Assembly: GCF_004791585.1 (NCBI RefSeq)
Contig: NZ_SRUU01000014.1
Span: 62,001 to 126,000, forward strand
Source of the DNA: Mesorhizobium sp. M1C.F.Ca.ET.210.01.1.1
Lineage (GTDB): Bacteria > Pseudomonadota > Alphaproteobacteria > Rhizobiales > Rhizobiaceae
DNA length: 64,000 nucleotides
Direction: 5' to 3'
Shown: positions 8,239 through 16,496 of the stretch, one piece after another
How positions within the stretch are numbered: position 1 is the stretch's first letter
Layout: the number at the start of each line of letters is the position of its first letter
The notes under the pieces: generated by a model
The model's database searches: none
Told to the model about the DNA's origin: nothing
What the model saw: only the letters and a program-made list of their open reading frames with translations
Made by a program: the position numbers and the translations under genes

Positions 8239-9620
8239 TTGGGAGCGGCTCCGAGCAACTGGTCAATCTGGTCGAGGTGGCGGCGGGCGTTCATCATCGC
8301 GGCGTCGGTGGGATCGTGCGGATCAAGGCTTGCTGCGGCCGCCGGCGCGGATGCAGGCAGCTCAGGCGGCGGTTCAGATTGTGCCGGGGTGGCGGCCGGC
8401 GCGTCCGCCGCCGGCTTGACCGGGGCCGCGACAGCCGGCTGCTCGGACACTGCGCCTTCCACCGGCGGCAACGCTTCGGCGTCGGCCTGGCTCACGGGCG
8501 CGGTCTCGGCGGCGGGCTTTGCCCCATCGCCCCTTGCCGAACCTGCGGCCTCGGTCTCGCCCTGTCCGGCCGCCGGCACGGGAGCGACAACCTCGCCGGC
8601 AACGGCTTGCGCCGCATCGAGCAGGGCGCGGTCGCTCTCCGAAAGCTTGCCGCGATCGATCGTGCCGAGCCGGGTGCGCACGTCGTCGATCGTGGCCGAC
8701 GTCACCGAGGAGAGGCTCGAATAGAGCACGGCGCGGGGGTCATCCTGATTGCCTTTGCCGGTCCGGCCCTGCTCGGCCCGCGCCGAGGCGAAGGCAGAGA
8801 GATCGCTCAGCCCGTCGATCGCGGCGCGGCGCGCGATGCGCAGATAGATCACCTTCTCGCGCTCCGGGTCCATCATCGAGGTGATGTCGGCGAGCTTGTC
8901 CTGGCTGATCGACATGTGCAGTTGAATGACGCCGGAGACGAAGGAATCGGCGAACTGGCTGGCATAGGGGGAGTAGAGGTAAGCCGCGACATATTGCGTC
9001 GAGGCGAGGGCGAAGCGCGCGGCGTCGCCTTGCGCCACTGCGAGGCCGACCGAGCGGCGGAGCGCTGCCTCCTCGACCAGCGTGCCGGGGCTGAGCAGGC
9101 GGGCCTCGTCCAGCAAGGCGAGCGCGGTTACGGGTTCGTCGGTCGCAAGCAGCGAGCCCTTGACCAGCGCCAGGAAGGCGCCGAGGTCGGCGGGCACGCT
9201 CATCGGGTCGATCGGTTTCAGGATCTCGATTGCCGCGGCCGGCCTGCCGTTCAGATAGGCGACGATCCCCTTGGCTATTGCCAAGCTCTGCGGGTCGGTC
9301 GTCGCGCGCGAGGCCGCCGCCTCGACGGTGACGGGGTTGCCGCCGCTCATGCCGTAGACGAGCAGAGCGCGGAAATTCTTGGGATCCTTGAAATCCTCGG
9401 CATCGGCGGCGCGAAGCCCGGCATCGGTCATTTCGAGGAGCTTGGCCTGCATCGGCAGCGCCGCATGATCGCCGCCGGCGATGCGGTCCTGGATCAATTG
9501 CAGCGAACGCACCAGCTGATAAGGCTGCAAGCTGCCGTCCTGCGCGAAAGCTGCGGCCGGCGATGCCGCCGCGAGAAGCAGCAGCCCGACAGCGCGGCCG
9601 ATGACGGTCCCGCTCCTCAT
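8235..9620 (-). CDS. motC: Periplasmic motor protein MotC
   Basis: MotC is a periplasmic stator accessory protein specific to rhizobia and relatives; it binds MotB and modulates proton flow and motor speed. The 461 aa product has a clear signal peptide (MRSGTVIGRAVGLLLLAAAS, cut near AFAQ), a helical central part, and a C-terminal Pro/Ala/Glu-rich low-complexity tail from about residue 340. It overlaps motB and fliK by 4 nt each (ATGA), forming a coupled motB-motC-fliK unit. Its folding chaperone MotE is encoded at 17706. Assignment rests on gene order as well as sequence. Confidence 0.88.
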   Translation of the reverse strand: MRSGTVIGRAVGLLLLAAASPAAAFAQDGSLQPYQLVRSLQLIQDRIAGGDHAALPMQAKLLEMTDAGLRAADAEDFKDPKNFRALLVYGMSGGNPVTVEAAASRATTDPQSLAIAKGIVAYLNGRPAAAIEILKPIDPMSVPADLGAFLALVKGSLLATDEPVTALALLDEARLLSPGTLVEEAALRRSVGLAVAQGDAARFALASTQYVAAYLYSPYASQFADSFVSGVIQLHMSISQDKLADITSMMDPEREKVIYLRIARRAAIDGLSDLSAFASARAEQGRTGKGNQDDPRAVLYSSLSSVTSATIDDVRTRLGTIDRGKLSESDRALLDAAQAVAGEVVAPVPAAGQGETEAAGSARGDGAKPAAETAPVSQADAEALPPVEGAVSEQPAVAAPVKPAADAPAATPAQSEPPPELPASAPAAAASLDPHDPTDAAMMNARRHLDQIDQLLGAAPK

Positions 9621-11053
9621 CCGCCGGTCGCCATCAGGATTTCGATGCGGCGGTTGGCGGCGGCCAGCGGATCGGACTTGATCTTGGGTTGACGGTCGGC
9701 GAAGCCGGCGACCTCGGTGATGCGGCTCTCGTCGACGCCGCCGCGCACCAGCATGTAATAGGCGGAGTGGGCGCGCGCGGTGGACAGGCGCCAGTTGTCG
9801 TAGGTGTCGCTGCGGAACGGCCGCGCGTCGGTATGGCCGCCGATGGTGATGGTGCCCTTCTTCCCGTTGATGATGTGGCCGATCTTCTCCATCGCCAGCA
9901 CCAGTTCGCGGCGCGGCACGGCCGAGCCGATCTCGAACATGCCGAAGTCGAGCTGATCGGTGATCGAGATGACGACGCCCTTGTCGGTGGCCTCGACAGA
10001 GACGCCATCGGCCAGCTTTTCCCCCGGCGTGAAGGCCTTGGCCAGCTCCTGCTTGATCTCCGCCGCGGCCTTGAGGGCGGCGCTGCTCGGGGCTTTCTCT
10101 TGCTTGTCGGAAGCCTGTTCCGGCTCCGCCTTCGCCATTTGGGCCTTTGCCGTTTCTGCCCCAGCGGTTTCCGGTTTTGCGGTGTCGATCGCGGCGGCCT
10201 CGGCTCCGGCCATTTCAGCCTGGGCTTTCTCGCCCTTGCTTTCCTTGCTTTCGGCTTTCCCGATTTTCGTGTCGACCGATCCGGCGGTCGCCTTGGCACC
10301 GGGTTTTTGCGATGTCGCCAACAGCTCGAGCGGCGCATCCAATTGCGGCGGCGCGGGCGGAACGGCCTTGACTTTCGGCACCTCAACCTCGGCGACCTTC
10401 TCGCCGGGCTTGGCCGGATCGCCTTCGATCTTCTTGCGCTCGGCGCTGGCCTCGGCGCCGGGCGTCGCCACCTGCTGCGACCAGAAATCCGGCGCGAAAG
10501 GATCGCGATAGGATTCGCCGCCGGAAGCGCCGGTCGCCGGACCGGCGTTCTGAGCTCCGCCTTCGCCCTTGGCGCTGACATTCTGCATCACGCCGGCGTC
10601 GGTGGCGATCTCCGACAGCACGGCATACGGATCGGCAAACAGATGCTCGTCGGAGAGGTCGGATGACTTCTGCGAGGCTTCCTTGGTCTGTCGCCTGTCG
10701 GAAGAGCCAGCACCGCCCTTGCCGTTTTCGCCGGCCTTGCTTGCGCCATCCTGCGGGTTGTCGGCGGTGAGGCCAACCTTGCTCGGGCCGTCACCAAGGT
10801 CTTCCAGGCCCTTACGACTGGAATTGCGGTCGATCAGCTCGACCGGATTGAAATAACTGGCGACGGCCGCCTTGGTCTGCTCGTTGGCGGCGTTGATCAG
10901 CCACATGACGAGAAAGAAACACATCATGGCGGTCATGAAGTCGGCAAAGGCGATCTTCCAGACGCCGCCATGATGGTCGTCGTCATGACCGTCGTGATTG
11001 CGCTTGACGATGATGATCTCGTGCCTGGGCTCGCCGTGATCGACAGCGCTCAT
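9617..11053 (-). CDS. motB: Flagellar stator protein MotB
   Basis: MotB anchors the stator to peptidoglycan and carries the proton-binding aspartate. From ATG 11053 the protein is 478 aa. A His/Asp-rich cytoplasmic start leads to a single transmembrane helix (WKIAFADFMTAMMCFFLVMW) with the key Asp at about residue 38. A very long Ala/Lys/Glu-rich linker follows, then a C-terminal OmpA-like domain (ITIGGHTDARPFRSDTYDNW). It is far longer than the enterobacterial protein of about 300 aa because of the linker. ATG 11053 is preferred over 11083: GGAGGT lies 6 nt upstream and the ATG overlaps the previous stop as ATGA. Confidence 0.93.
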   Translation of the reverse strand: MSAVDHGEPRHEIIIVKRNHDGHDDDHHGGVWKIAFADFMTAMMCFFLVMWLINAANEQTKAAVASYFNPVELIDRNSSRKGLEDLGDGPSKVGLTADNPQDGASKAGENGKGGAGSSDRRQTKEASQKSSDLSDEHLFADPYAVLSEIATDAGVMQNVSAKGEGGAQNAGPATGASGGESYRDPFAPDFWSQQVATPGAEASAERKKIEGDPAKPGEKVAEVEVPKVKAVPPAPPQLDAPLELLATSQKPGAKATAGSVDTKIGKAESKESKGEKAQAEMAGAEAAAIDTAKPETAGAETAKAQMAKAEPEQASDKQEKAPSSAALKAAAEIKQELAKAFTPGEKLADGVSVEATDKGVVISITDQLDFGMFEIGSAVPRRELVLAMEKIGHIINGKKGTITIGGHTDARPFRSDTYDNWRLSTARAHSAYYMLVRGGVDESRITEVAGFADRQPKIKSDPLAAANRRIEILMATGG

Positions 11054-11676
11054 GACAGGACCTCCGACAGGGAAGCCGACCATTCGGCGATACGCGTCTC
11101 GAACACGGCTTCATCGATGGTCACGGTCAGGTCGAAGCCTGGCGCCTCAGTGAAATCGAGATTGGCCGCGCGGTCTCCAAGCGCGGCCTTCAGCGGCTCG
11201 AACAGCGACAGCGGCCCGCGCACGCCGATGCGCACGGCCTCGCTATCGGCAATCGCGGCGCTGATGGTGCTGGCAAGGGCGTCGAGCGAGCGCTTCTGCA
11301 GATCGTCGCTGACGATGCCGCCGATGATGCGGGCGATCGTGACGCCGGCGAGCGCGGCAACGCGCGCCTCCATGGCGTCGATGCGCGTCGCGATCGCCGT
11401 GCCAAGATCGCCGCCGAAGCTTTCCAGGAACGCTTTCGCGGCATCGTCATTGGCCCGGCGTTCGGCCTCGAGCGCCGCAGCGTGGGTCGCCCCGAGGCGC
11501 GCCTCCAGCGCTGCTTCCGCTTCGGCCACCGCCTCGGCGATCAGCGCGCCGATGTCGGCCTGCGGCGGGGATGCGTCCGGCTTGCGCTCGATGTCAGGTG
11601 CCGCCGGTGGCTGGCCCGCGCGCGGAGCGCGCGAACCGAAGTCAGGCAGGAGATCGAAAAGGGCTCCCGAAGCCAT
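11050..11676 (-). CDS. FliH-like protein between fliF and motB
   Basis: The 208 aa product has a Pro-rich start, an Ala/Glu-rich probable coiled coil (about 40-85: IAEAVAEAEAALEARL) and a globular C-terminal half ending in FDLTVTIDEAVFETRIAEW. This layout resembles FliH/YscL, the regulator that holds the export ATPase FliI at the base. No other fliH candidate is seen in the window, while fliI, fliF and fliG are all present. It lies 3 nt after fliF and overlaps motB by 4 nt, so it belongs to the fliF-motB-motC-fliK transcript. I am confident it is a real flagellar gene and moderately confident of FliH function. Confidence 0.7.
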   Translation of the reverse strand: MASGALFDLLPDFGSRAPRAGQPPAAPDIERKPDASPPQADIGALIAEAVAEAEAALEARLGATHAAALEAERRANDDAAKAFLESFGGDLGTAIATRIDAMEARVAALAGVTIARIIGGIVSDDLQKRSLDALASTISAAIADSEAVRIGVRGPLSLFEPLKAALGDRAANLDFTEAPGFDLTVTIDEAVFETRIAEWSASLSEVLS

Positions 11677-11679
11677 GGC

Positions 11680-13338
11680 TTAACCCGCGGCTTCCGGGGC
11701 GGCCGCCCATTTGCGCAGGATCTGGGCGGTGCGCTCCTCGTTGAGGTCGACCATGCGTGCCAGGCGTTCCTGCGGCGCAGGCCTGATCTTCTGGCGCAGG
11801 TCGTCAAGCGGGGTGGCGCCGGAGCGGGCGCCCGGCAGGGCGCCGACCGGCGCATCGGCGGCAATCGCGGCCACCGGCGCGTCGGGGGTCGGCAGCGAGC
11901 GCTGGACGTCGTCGAAGCTCGGGCCGGCGACGGCCGCGGGCTTCGCCGGCGCCGTCAGCGCGGCCGCCATCGGCCGCAGGCCGAAGAAGGCGACCAGGAA
12001 CACGACGACGATGAAGGCGCCGGCATTGATCAGCGTGCCGGTGTATGTGCCGATCGAGGCGAGGACACCAGGCTGGTCGATCGGCTCGCCGTCCAGTCCG
12101 TCGATGAACTCGACCGCCGAAACGTCGATGATGTCGCCGCGCTTGTCGTCGAAGCCAGTGGCGGAGGCCACCATCTTCTGGATATCGGAGACGCGCTTGG
12201 CGATCTGCTCGGGTGTGGCGTCCTTGCCGAGAATGGTCTTGAGCCGGTCCTGGTTGACGACGACGGCGATCGACATCTTGGTCACCGAGTAGCCGTTGGA
12301 GACGGTGGCGATCTTCTTGGAGTTGATCTCGTAGTTGGTGATCTCTTCCTTGCGGTCGTTCTGCGAGGAGGATTGCGGTCCTTCGGTCGTGGCCGTCTGC
12401 GTCTCAGGCAGGTTCTGCTCGACGCTGGTCGGGGTCGAGGCCTGCTTCTGGTTGCTGGCCTCATTGGTGCGCACCGACTGCACCGAACGCTCGACGCGGG
12501 ATTCGGGATCGAAGATCGTCTCTTCGGTCTGACGGGTGTCGGTGTTGACATCGGCCTTGACGCTGGCGCGGAAATTGTCGGGGCCGAGATAAGGCGTCAG
12601 CGCGCGGCGGATGTTGTCGGCGATCTGCGCCTCGACCGTCTGCTCGACGCCGAGCGTGCGGGCGGCGCTGGTGTTGGAAGTGTCGTCGCCCGCGGCGAGC
12701 AGGTTGCCGTTGGAATCGAGAACGGTCACCTTGTCGGCCGACAGGCCGGGAACAGCCGCGGCGACCAGGTGGCGGATCGACTGCGCGCTCTTCTCGGCGT
12801 CGACGCCGGCATAGCGGATCACCACCGAGGCCGAAGGCTGCTGCTCGTCGCGGCGGAAATTGGCGCGCTCGGACATGACGATGTGGACGCGCGCGGCCTT
12901 GACCCCGGCGATCGACTGGATGGTGCGGGCGATCTCGCCCTCCAGCGCGCGCACGCGGGTGATCTGCTGCATGAAGGATGTCAGGCCGAGCGAGCCGACA
13001 TTGTCGAATAGCTCGTAGCCGGCGTTGGCGCTGGTCGGCAGGCCTTTCTCGGCGAGCAGCATGCGCGCCTGCGCGGTGGTGCCGGCCGGCACCAGCACCG
13101 ACGTTCCGTCGGCGCCGACATCGAAGCCGATGCCGGCCTCGCCCAGCACCAGGCCGATCTGGTTCACGTCGTTGCGGTCGAGTCCGACATAAAGCGTCTC
13201 GTAGGCCGGACGGTTGAGGTAGACGGAGGCGAGCCCGATGACCGCCATGACCAGCGCTGCGATGCCGCCCATGAGAGCGAGACGCCTGACGCCGAATCCG
13301 CGGAGGTTCGCGATGAGGCTCTGGATCTGTTCCGGCAC
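11680..13338 (-). CDS. fliF: Flagellar MS-ring protein FliF
   Basis: FliF forms the MS ring in the inner membrane. The 552 aa protein has an N-terminal transmembrane helix (about 18-42), the secretin-like ring-building region (YETLYVGLDRNDVNQIGLVL), the RVHIVMSERANFRRDEQQPS stretch, a long Gln/Thr-rich loop, a second transmembrane helix (about 430-455; AFIVVVFLVAFFGLRP) and a C-terminal FliG-binding end (RLARMVDLNEERTAQILRKW). It heads the fliF-FliH-like-motB-motC-fliK block and is separated from the upstream flagellin terminator by about 110 nt, so a promoter is expected between 13339 and 13446. Confidence 0.95.
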   Translation of the reverse strand: MPEQIQSLIANLRGFGVRRLALMGGIAALVMAVIGLASVYLNRPAYETLYVGLDRNDVNQIGLVLGEAGIGFDVGADGTSVLVPAGTTAQARMLLAEKGLPTSANAGYELFDNVGSLGLTSFMQQITRVRALEGEIARTIQSIAGVKAARVHIVMSERANFRRDEQQPSASVVIRYAGVDAEKSAQSIRHLVAAAVPGLSADKVTVLDSNGNLLAAGDDTSNTSAARTLGVEQTVEAQIADNIRRALTPYLGPDNFRASVKADVNTDTRQTEETIFDPESRVERSVQSVRTNEASNQKQASTPTSVEQNLPETQTATTEGPQSSSQNDRKEEITNYEINSKKIATVSNGYSVTKMSIAVVVNQDRLKTILGKDATPEQIAKRVSDIQKMVASATGFDDKRGDIIDVSAVEFIDGLDGEPIDQPGVLASIGTYTGTLINAGAFIVVVFLVAFFGLRPMAAALTAPAKPAAVAGPSFDDVQRSLPTPDAPVAAIAADAPVGALPGARSGATPLDDLRQKIRPAPQERLARMVDLNEERTAQILRKWAAAPEAAG

Positions 13339-13446
13339 GATTCAACCGCTCCCAGCATGACTGTCCGCCGGAAGACTAGACCGCGAAGCTTGTGCGAGGA
13401 TGATAGGCCGGGACAGCACGGGAGCAGCGTTCCGCCGTACAAGCGA

Positions 13447-13471
13447 AAGGCCGCGCCCAAGACGCGGCCTT
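13447..13471 (-). terminator. Intrinsic-type terminator after flagellin 1
   Basis: A perfect 9-bp inverted repeat (AAGGCCGCG / CGCGGCCTT, 7-nt loop) lies 30 nt past the flagellin stop at 13502. Read on the minus strand the stem is followed by TTCGCTTG, so the U tract is short. It would separate the highly expressed flagellin transcript from fliF. Confidence 0.65.
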
Positions 13472-13501
13472 GCGACGGAACGGTTTGCCTCAGCCGGAAT
13501 A

Positions 13502-14386
13502 TCAGCTCTTGAACAGGGCCAGGATCGACTGCGAGTTGCCGTTGGCGATCGACAGCGCCTGGATGCCGAGCTGCTGCTGAACCTGGAGGGCCTGCAGGCG
13601 GGTCGATTCCTTGTTCATGTCGGCGTCAACCAGGGCGCCGACGCCCTTGTCGATTGAGTCCGACAGGTTCGACAGGAAGCTCTTCTGGGTATCGATGCGC
13701 GACTTGGCGGCGCCGAGATAGGCAGCGCCGGTGGAGAGCTTGGCAAGCGCGGTTTCAACGGCGTCGAGCGCGGTGTCGATGTTGGTGTCGGAGACGGCGG
13801 CGGCGCTCGGGTCAAAGAAAGTCGTGGCGAGCAGGCCGCCGACGATGCCGCCCGTGCCGGCTGTATCGAGGACCTGCGTGTCGGAAGACTTGACTGTGAT
13901 CGTGTCGATGGCGACCGTCGTGCCGGTGCGGTTGTACGAAGCGACGATCTGCAGATCAGAGGCGGCGGTGCCGTCATTCTGCAGCAGGTTCGAGCCGGCA
14001 TAGCTGGCATTGGTCACCGACGACTTGATCTGGTCCTGGATGGCCTTGATTTCGGTGGCGATCTTCTGCTGGTTGTCCTGGCTTGCGCCGCGGGCTGTGA
14101 CCAGCTTGGCCTTGATCGAGTCGACCTGATCCTTGATCTGGGTGATTGCGGTATAGGCGGTGTCGACCTTGCCGGCGCCGAGGCCAAGCGCGTCCTGGAC
14201 GGCCGAGAGGGCCTGGTTGTCGGACCGCATCGAGGTGGCGATCGACCAGTAGGCGGCGTTGTCGGAAGCGGTGGCGACGCGATAGCCGGTCGAGATGCGG
14301 CCCTGTGTGGTCTCAAGCGCCTTGTTGGTGGCGTTGAGGCTCTGCAGCGCGGTCAGCGCCGCGGCGTTGGTCATGATACTTGCCAA
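13502..14386 (-). CDS. Flagellin (first of two tandem copies), TTG start
   Basis: Flagellin is the filament subunit. The 294 aa protein has the conserved N-terminal D0/D1 region (ALTALQSLNATNKALETTQG, RISTGYRVATASDNAAYWSI) and C-terminal D1/D0 region (LQVQQQLGIQALSIANGNSQ), with a short variable centre. It aligns without gaps over its full length with the flagellin at 14666. The start at 14386 is TTG: the paralog has ATG at exactly the same position, and AAGGGG lies 6 nt upstream at the equivalent place. An internal ATG four codons later is the fallback. FlbT/FlaF (651-1432) probably control its translation. Confidence 0.93.
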   Translation of the reverse strand: MASIMTNAAALTALQSLNATNKALETTQGRISTGYRVATASDNAAYWSIATSMRSDNQALSAVQDALGLGAGKVDTAYTAITQIKDQVDSIKAKLVTARGASQDNQQKIATEIKAIQDQIKSSVTNASYAGSNLLQNDGTAASDLQIVASYNRTGTTVAIDTITVKSSDTQVLDTAGTGGIVGGLLATTFFDPSAAAVSDTNIDTALDAVETALAKLSTGAAYLGAAKSRIDTQKSFLSNLSDSIDKGVGALVDADMNKESTRLQALQVQQQLGIQALSIANGNSQSILALFKS

Positions 14387-14407
14387 GATACACCCCTTCT
14401 CAAAGCA

Positions 14408-14426
14408 GGCATGCCTCGTGCATGCC
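14408..14426 (-). promoter_or_regulatory. Inverted repeat in the flagellin 1 leader
   Basis: GGCATGC and GCATGCC (7 bp) flank a 5-nt loop, ending 21 nt upstream of the flagellin 1 start. In the mRNA this would form a hairpin near the ribosome binding site. Leader structure is the kind of target used by FlbT in Caulobacter; the link here is inference. Confidence 0.35.
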
Positions 14427-14610
14427 GGTCAACGCTCTGGCGGGGGGCGTCATGCCTGTCGACCAGCGGTCGGCCCGTCATAGCGATTGGTTAACCATAA
14501 TTAGCGCGTCACAGTTAATGTCGCGTTAAAAGCCTGCCTTGAAACCGCAATGCGGTAGTATTTCTTAAGGGAAGAGGCGCGCCTCGGAGGGCAGCGGCGT
14601 CACAATGAAA

Positions 14611-14639
14611 ATCGGGCCGCGCTGATGGCGCGGCCCGAT
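14611..14639 (-). terminator. Strong intrinsic terminator after flagellin 2
   Basis: A perfect 12-bp stem (ATCGGGCCGCGC and its complement) with a 5-nt loop lies 26 nt past the flagellin stop at 14666. On the minus strand it is followed by TTTTC. This marks flagellin 2 as a separate transcript from flagellin 1. Confidence 0.85.
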
Positions 14640-14665
14640 GCAAAAGTCCGAAGTTCGCTAGGTGA

Positions 14666-15550
14666 TCAGCCGCGGAAGAGCGACAGGATCTGCTGCGAGT
14701 TGCCGTTGGCGATCGACAGGGCCTGGATGCCCAGCTGCTGCTGCACCTGAAGCGCCTGCAGGCGGGTCGATTCCTTGTTCATGTCGGCGTCGACCAGCGA
14801 GCCGACGCCCTTGTCGATCGAGTCGCTGAGGTTCGACAGGAAGCTCTTCTGGGTGTCGATGCGCGACTTGGCGGCGCCGAGCGAGGCAGCGCCGGTGGAG
14901 AGCTTGGCAAGCGCGGTTTCAACGCTGCCGAGCGCGGTGTCGATGGCGGTGTCGGCGACGGCAGCGCTGCTCGGGTCGAAGAAGGTCGTGGCGAGCAGGC
15001 CGCCGACGATGCCGCCGGTGCCGGCCGTGTCGAGAACCTGCGTGTCGGAGGACTTAACCGTGATCGTGTCGATGGTGACAGTCGCGCCGGTGCGGTTGTA
15101 CGAAGCGACGATATTCAGGTCGGACGCGGACGTGCCGCCATTCTGCAGAAGGTTCGAGCCGGCGAAGTTTGCGTTGGTGACCGACGACTTGATCTGCGCC
15201 TGGATGGCGTTGATTTCGGTCGCGATCTTCTGCTGGTCTTCCTGGCTGGCGCCGCGGGCGGTGACCAGCTTGGACTTGATCAGATCGACCTGATCCTTGA
15301 CGTCGTTGATGGCGGTGTAGGCGGTGTCGACCTTGCCGGCGCCGAGGCCGAGCGAGTCCTGGACGGCGGAGAGCGCCTTGTTGTCGGACTTCATCGAGGT
15401 GGCGATCGACCAGTAAGCGGCGTTGTCGGAAGCGGTGGCGACGCGGTAACCCGTGGAGATGCGGGACTGGGTGGTCTCGAGCTGCTTGTTGGTGTTGTTC
15501 AAGCTCTGCAGCGCGGTCAGCGCGGCGGAATTGGTCATGATACTGGCCAT
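14666..15550 (-). CDS. Flagellin (second of two tandem copies), ATG start
   Basis: This 294 aa flagellin is nearly identical to the one at 13502 and has the same D0/D1 termini (MASIMTNSAALTALQSLNNT; LQVQQQLGIQALSIANGNSQ) and length. It begins with ATG, with AAGG 10 nt upstream. It is transcribed on the minus strand from the 214-nt gap after fliP and ends in its own strong hairpin at 14611. The tandem arrangement points to gene duplication; in related rhizobia several flagellins co-assemble in one filament and one copy usually dominates. Being first after the promoter region and ATG-started, this copy may be the major subunit (inference). Confidence 0.95.
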   Translation of the reverse strand: MASIMTNSAALTALQSLNNTNKQLETTQSRISTGYRVATASDNAAYWSIATSMKSDNKALSAVQDSLGLGAGKVDTAYTAINDVKDQVDLIKSKLVTARGASQEDQQKIATEINAIQAQIKSSVTNANFAGSNLLQNGGTSASDLNIVASYNRTGATVTIDTITVKSSDTQVLDTAGTGGIVGGLLATTFFDPSSAAVADTAIDTALGSVETALAKLSTGAASLGAAKSRIDTQKSFLSNLSDSIDKGVGSLVDADMNKESTRLQALQVQQQLGIQALSIANGNSQQILSLFRG

Positions 15551-15584
15551 GATACACGTACCTTGTTTTTACACGGATTTTTTT

Positions 15585-15600
15585 GACATGCCGGCTTGTC
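15585..15600 (-). promoter_or_regulatory. Imperfect palindrome in the flagellin 2 leader
   Basis: GACATGCCGGCTTGTC reads as an inverted repeat with a single central-arm mismatch, 34-50 nt upstream of the flagellin 2 start. It is the counterpart of the leader repeat of flagellin 1 but the sequence differs. It could be an operator for a flagellar regulator or an mRNA structure; neither is shown. Confidence 0.3.
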
Positions 15601-15764
15601 CGGTATGACGGTGCGGCATCATGCCAATGATCGCTGAGACCCGATCACCCGCCATCTGGAGCGGACTATGCGGGCAACTTCCTACCAAACGGCTAAGCTG
15701 GAGGGTTAATCGAAAATATATTGCTCGGCGTTCGAGCGATGCACCGGGGCATCACCGGCGGGCC

Positions 15765-16496
15765 TCAGGTAAAGGACCGCACCAGGCTGCCGACCAGAAG
15801 ATTCCAGCCGTCGATCAGCACGAAAAACAGGATCTTGAACGGCAGGGAGACCACCGTCGGCGGCAGCATCATCATGCCCATCGCCATGGTGACGGTGGCG
15901 ACGATGAGATCGATCACCAGGAACGGCAGCACGATCAGAAAGCCGATCTCGAAGCCGCGCCTGATTTCCGAGATCATGAAGGCGGGCACCAGGATGCGCA
16001 GGTCGACGGTGTCGCGCGAGACGGTCTGGCCGCGCTCGCGGGCGAGATCGGCAAAGAGGTCGAAATCCTTGTCGCGCACATTGTGCAGCATGAAGCTGCG
16101 GAACGGATCTGAGATCTTCTCGAAGGCTTCGGCCTGGGTGATCTGATTGTCCATCAGCGGCTTCACGCCGGTGTTCCAGGCCTGGTCGAACGTCGGCGCC
16201 ATGACATAGAAGGTCATGAACAGCGACAGCGAGATCAGGATCAGGTTGGCGGGCGTCGACTGCAGGCCGATGCCGGCGCGCAGGATCGAGAAGGCGATGA
16301 CGAAGCGGGTGAAGCTCGTCACCATGATCAGCAGGCCCGGCGCCACCGAAAGCACGGTGAGCAAACCGAACATCTGGATGAGGTAGCCGACCGTCGTGCC
16401 GTCGGCCTTGCCGATACCGCCGAGGTCGAGCTGCTGGGCCGCGGCGACAGAGGTGGTGACGACGATGAGCGCCGTGGCGATGAGGAACTTTCTCAT
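15765..16496 (-). CDS. fliP: Flagellar export gate protein FliP
   Basis: FliP is a core membrane protein of the export gate. The 243 aa protein has an N-terminal signal-like hydrophobic segment, then the strongly conserved region LLTVLSVAPGLLIMVTSFTR followed by FVIAFSILRAGIGLQSTPAN, a cytoplasmic/periplasmic loop with DPFRSFML, and a C-terminal pair of helices including MGMMMLPPTVVSLPFKILFF and VLIDGWNLLVGSL. It overlaps the fliL stop by 4 nt (ATGA) and is the last gene of the long flgF-to-fliP block. A small GCTCG/CGAGC hairpin at 15723-15737 may terminate the transcript. Confidence 0.96.
   Translation of the reverse strand: MRKFLIATALIVVTTSVAAAQQLDLGGIGKADGTTVGYLIQMFGLLTVLSVAPGLLIMVTSFTRFVIAFSILRAGIGLQSTPANLILISLSLFMTFYVMAPTFDQAWNTGVKPLMDNQITQAEAFEKISDPFRSFMLHNVRDKDFDLFADLARERGQTVSRDTVDLRILVPAFMISEIRRGFEIGFLIVLPFLVIDLIVATVTMAMGMMMLPPTVVSLPFKILFFVLIDGWNLLVGSLVRSFT

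Noticed and set aside
11482..13011. 509-codon plus-strand open frame opposite fliF
   Set aside because: It spans two real minus-strand genes and has typical shadow composition.
15672..15689. Sigma-54-like promoter upstream of flagellin 2 (TTGGTAGGAAGTTGCC on the minus strand)
   Set aside because: The GG and GC elements are separated by 9 nt instead of the strict 10, and other positions differ from consensus.
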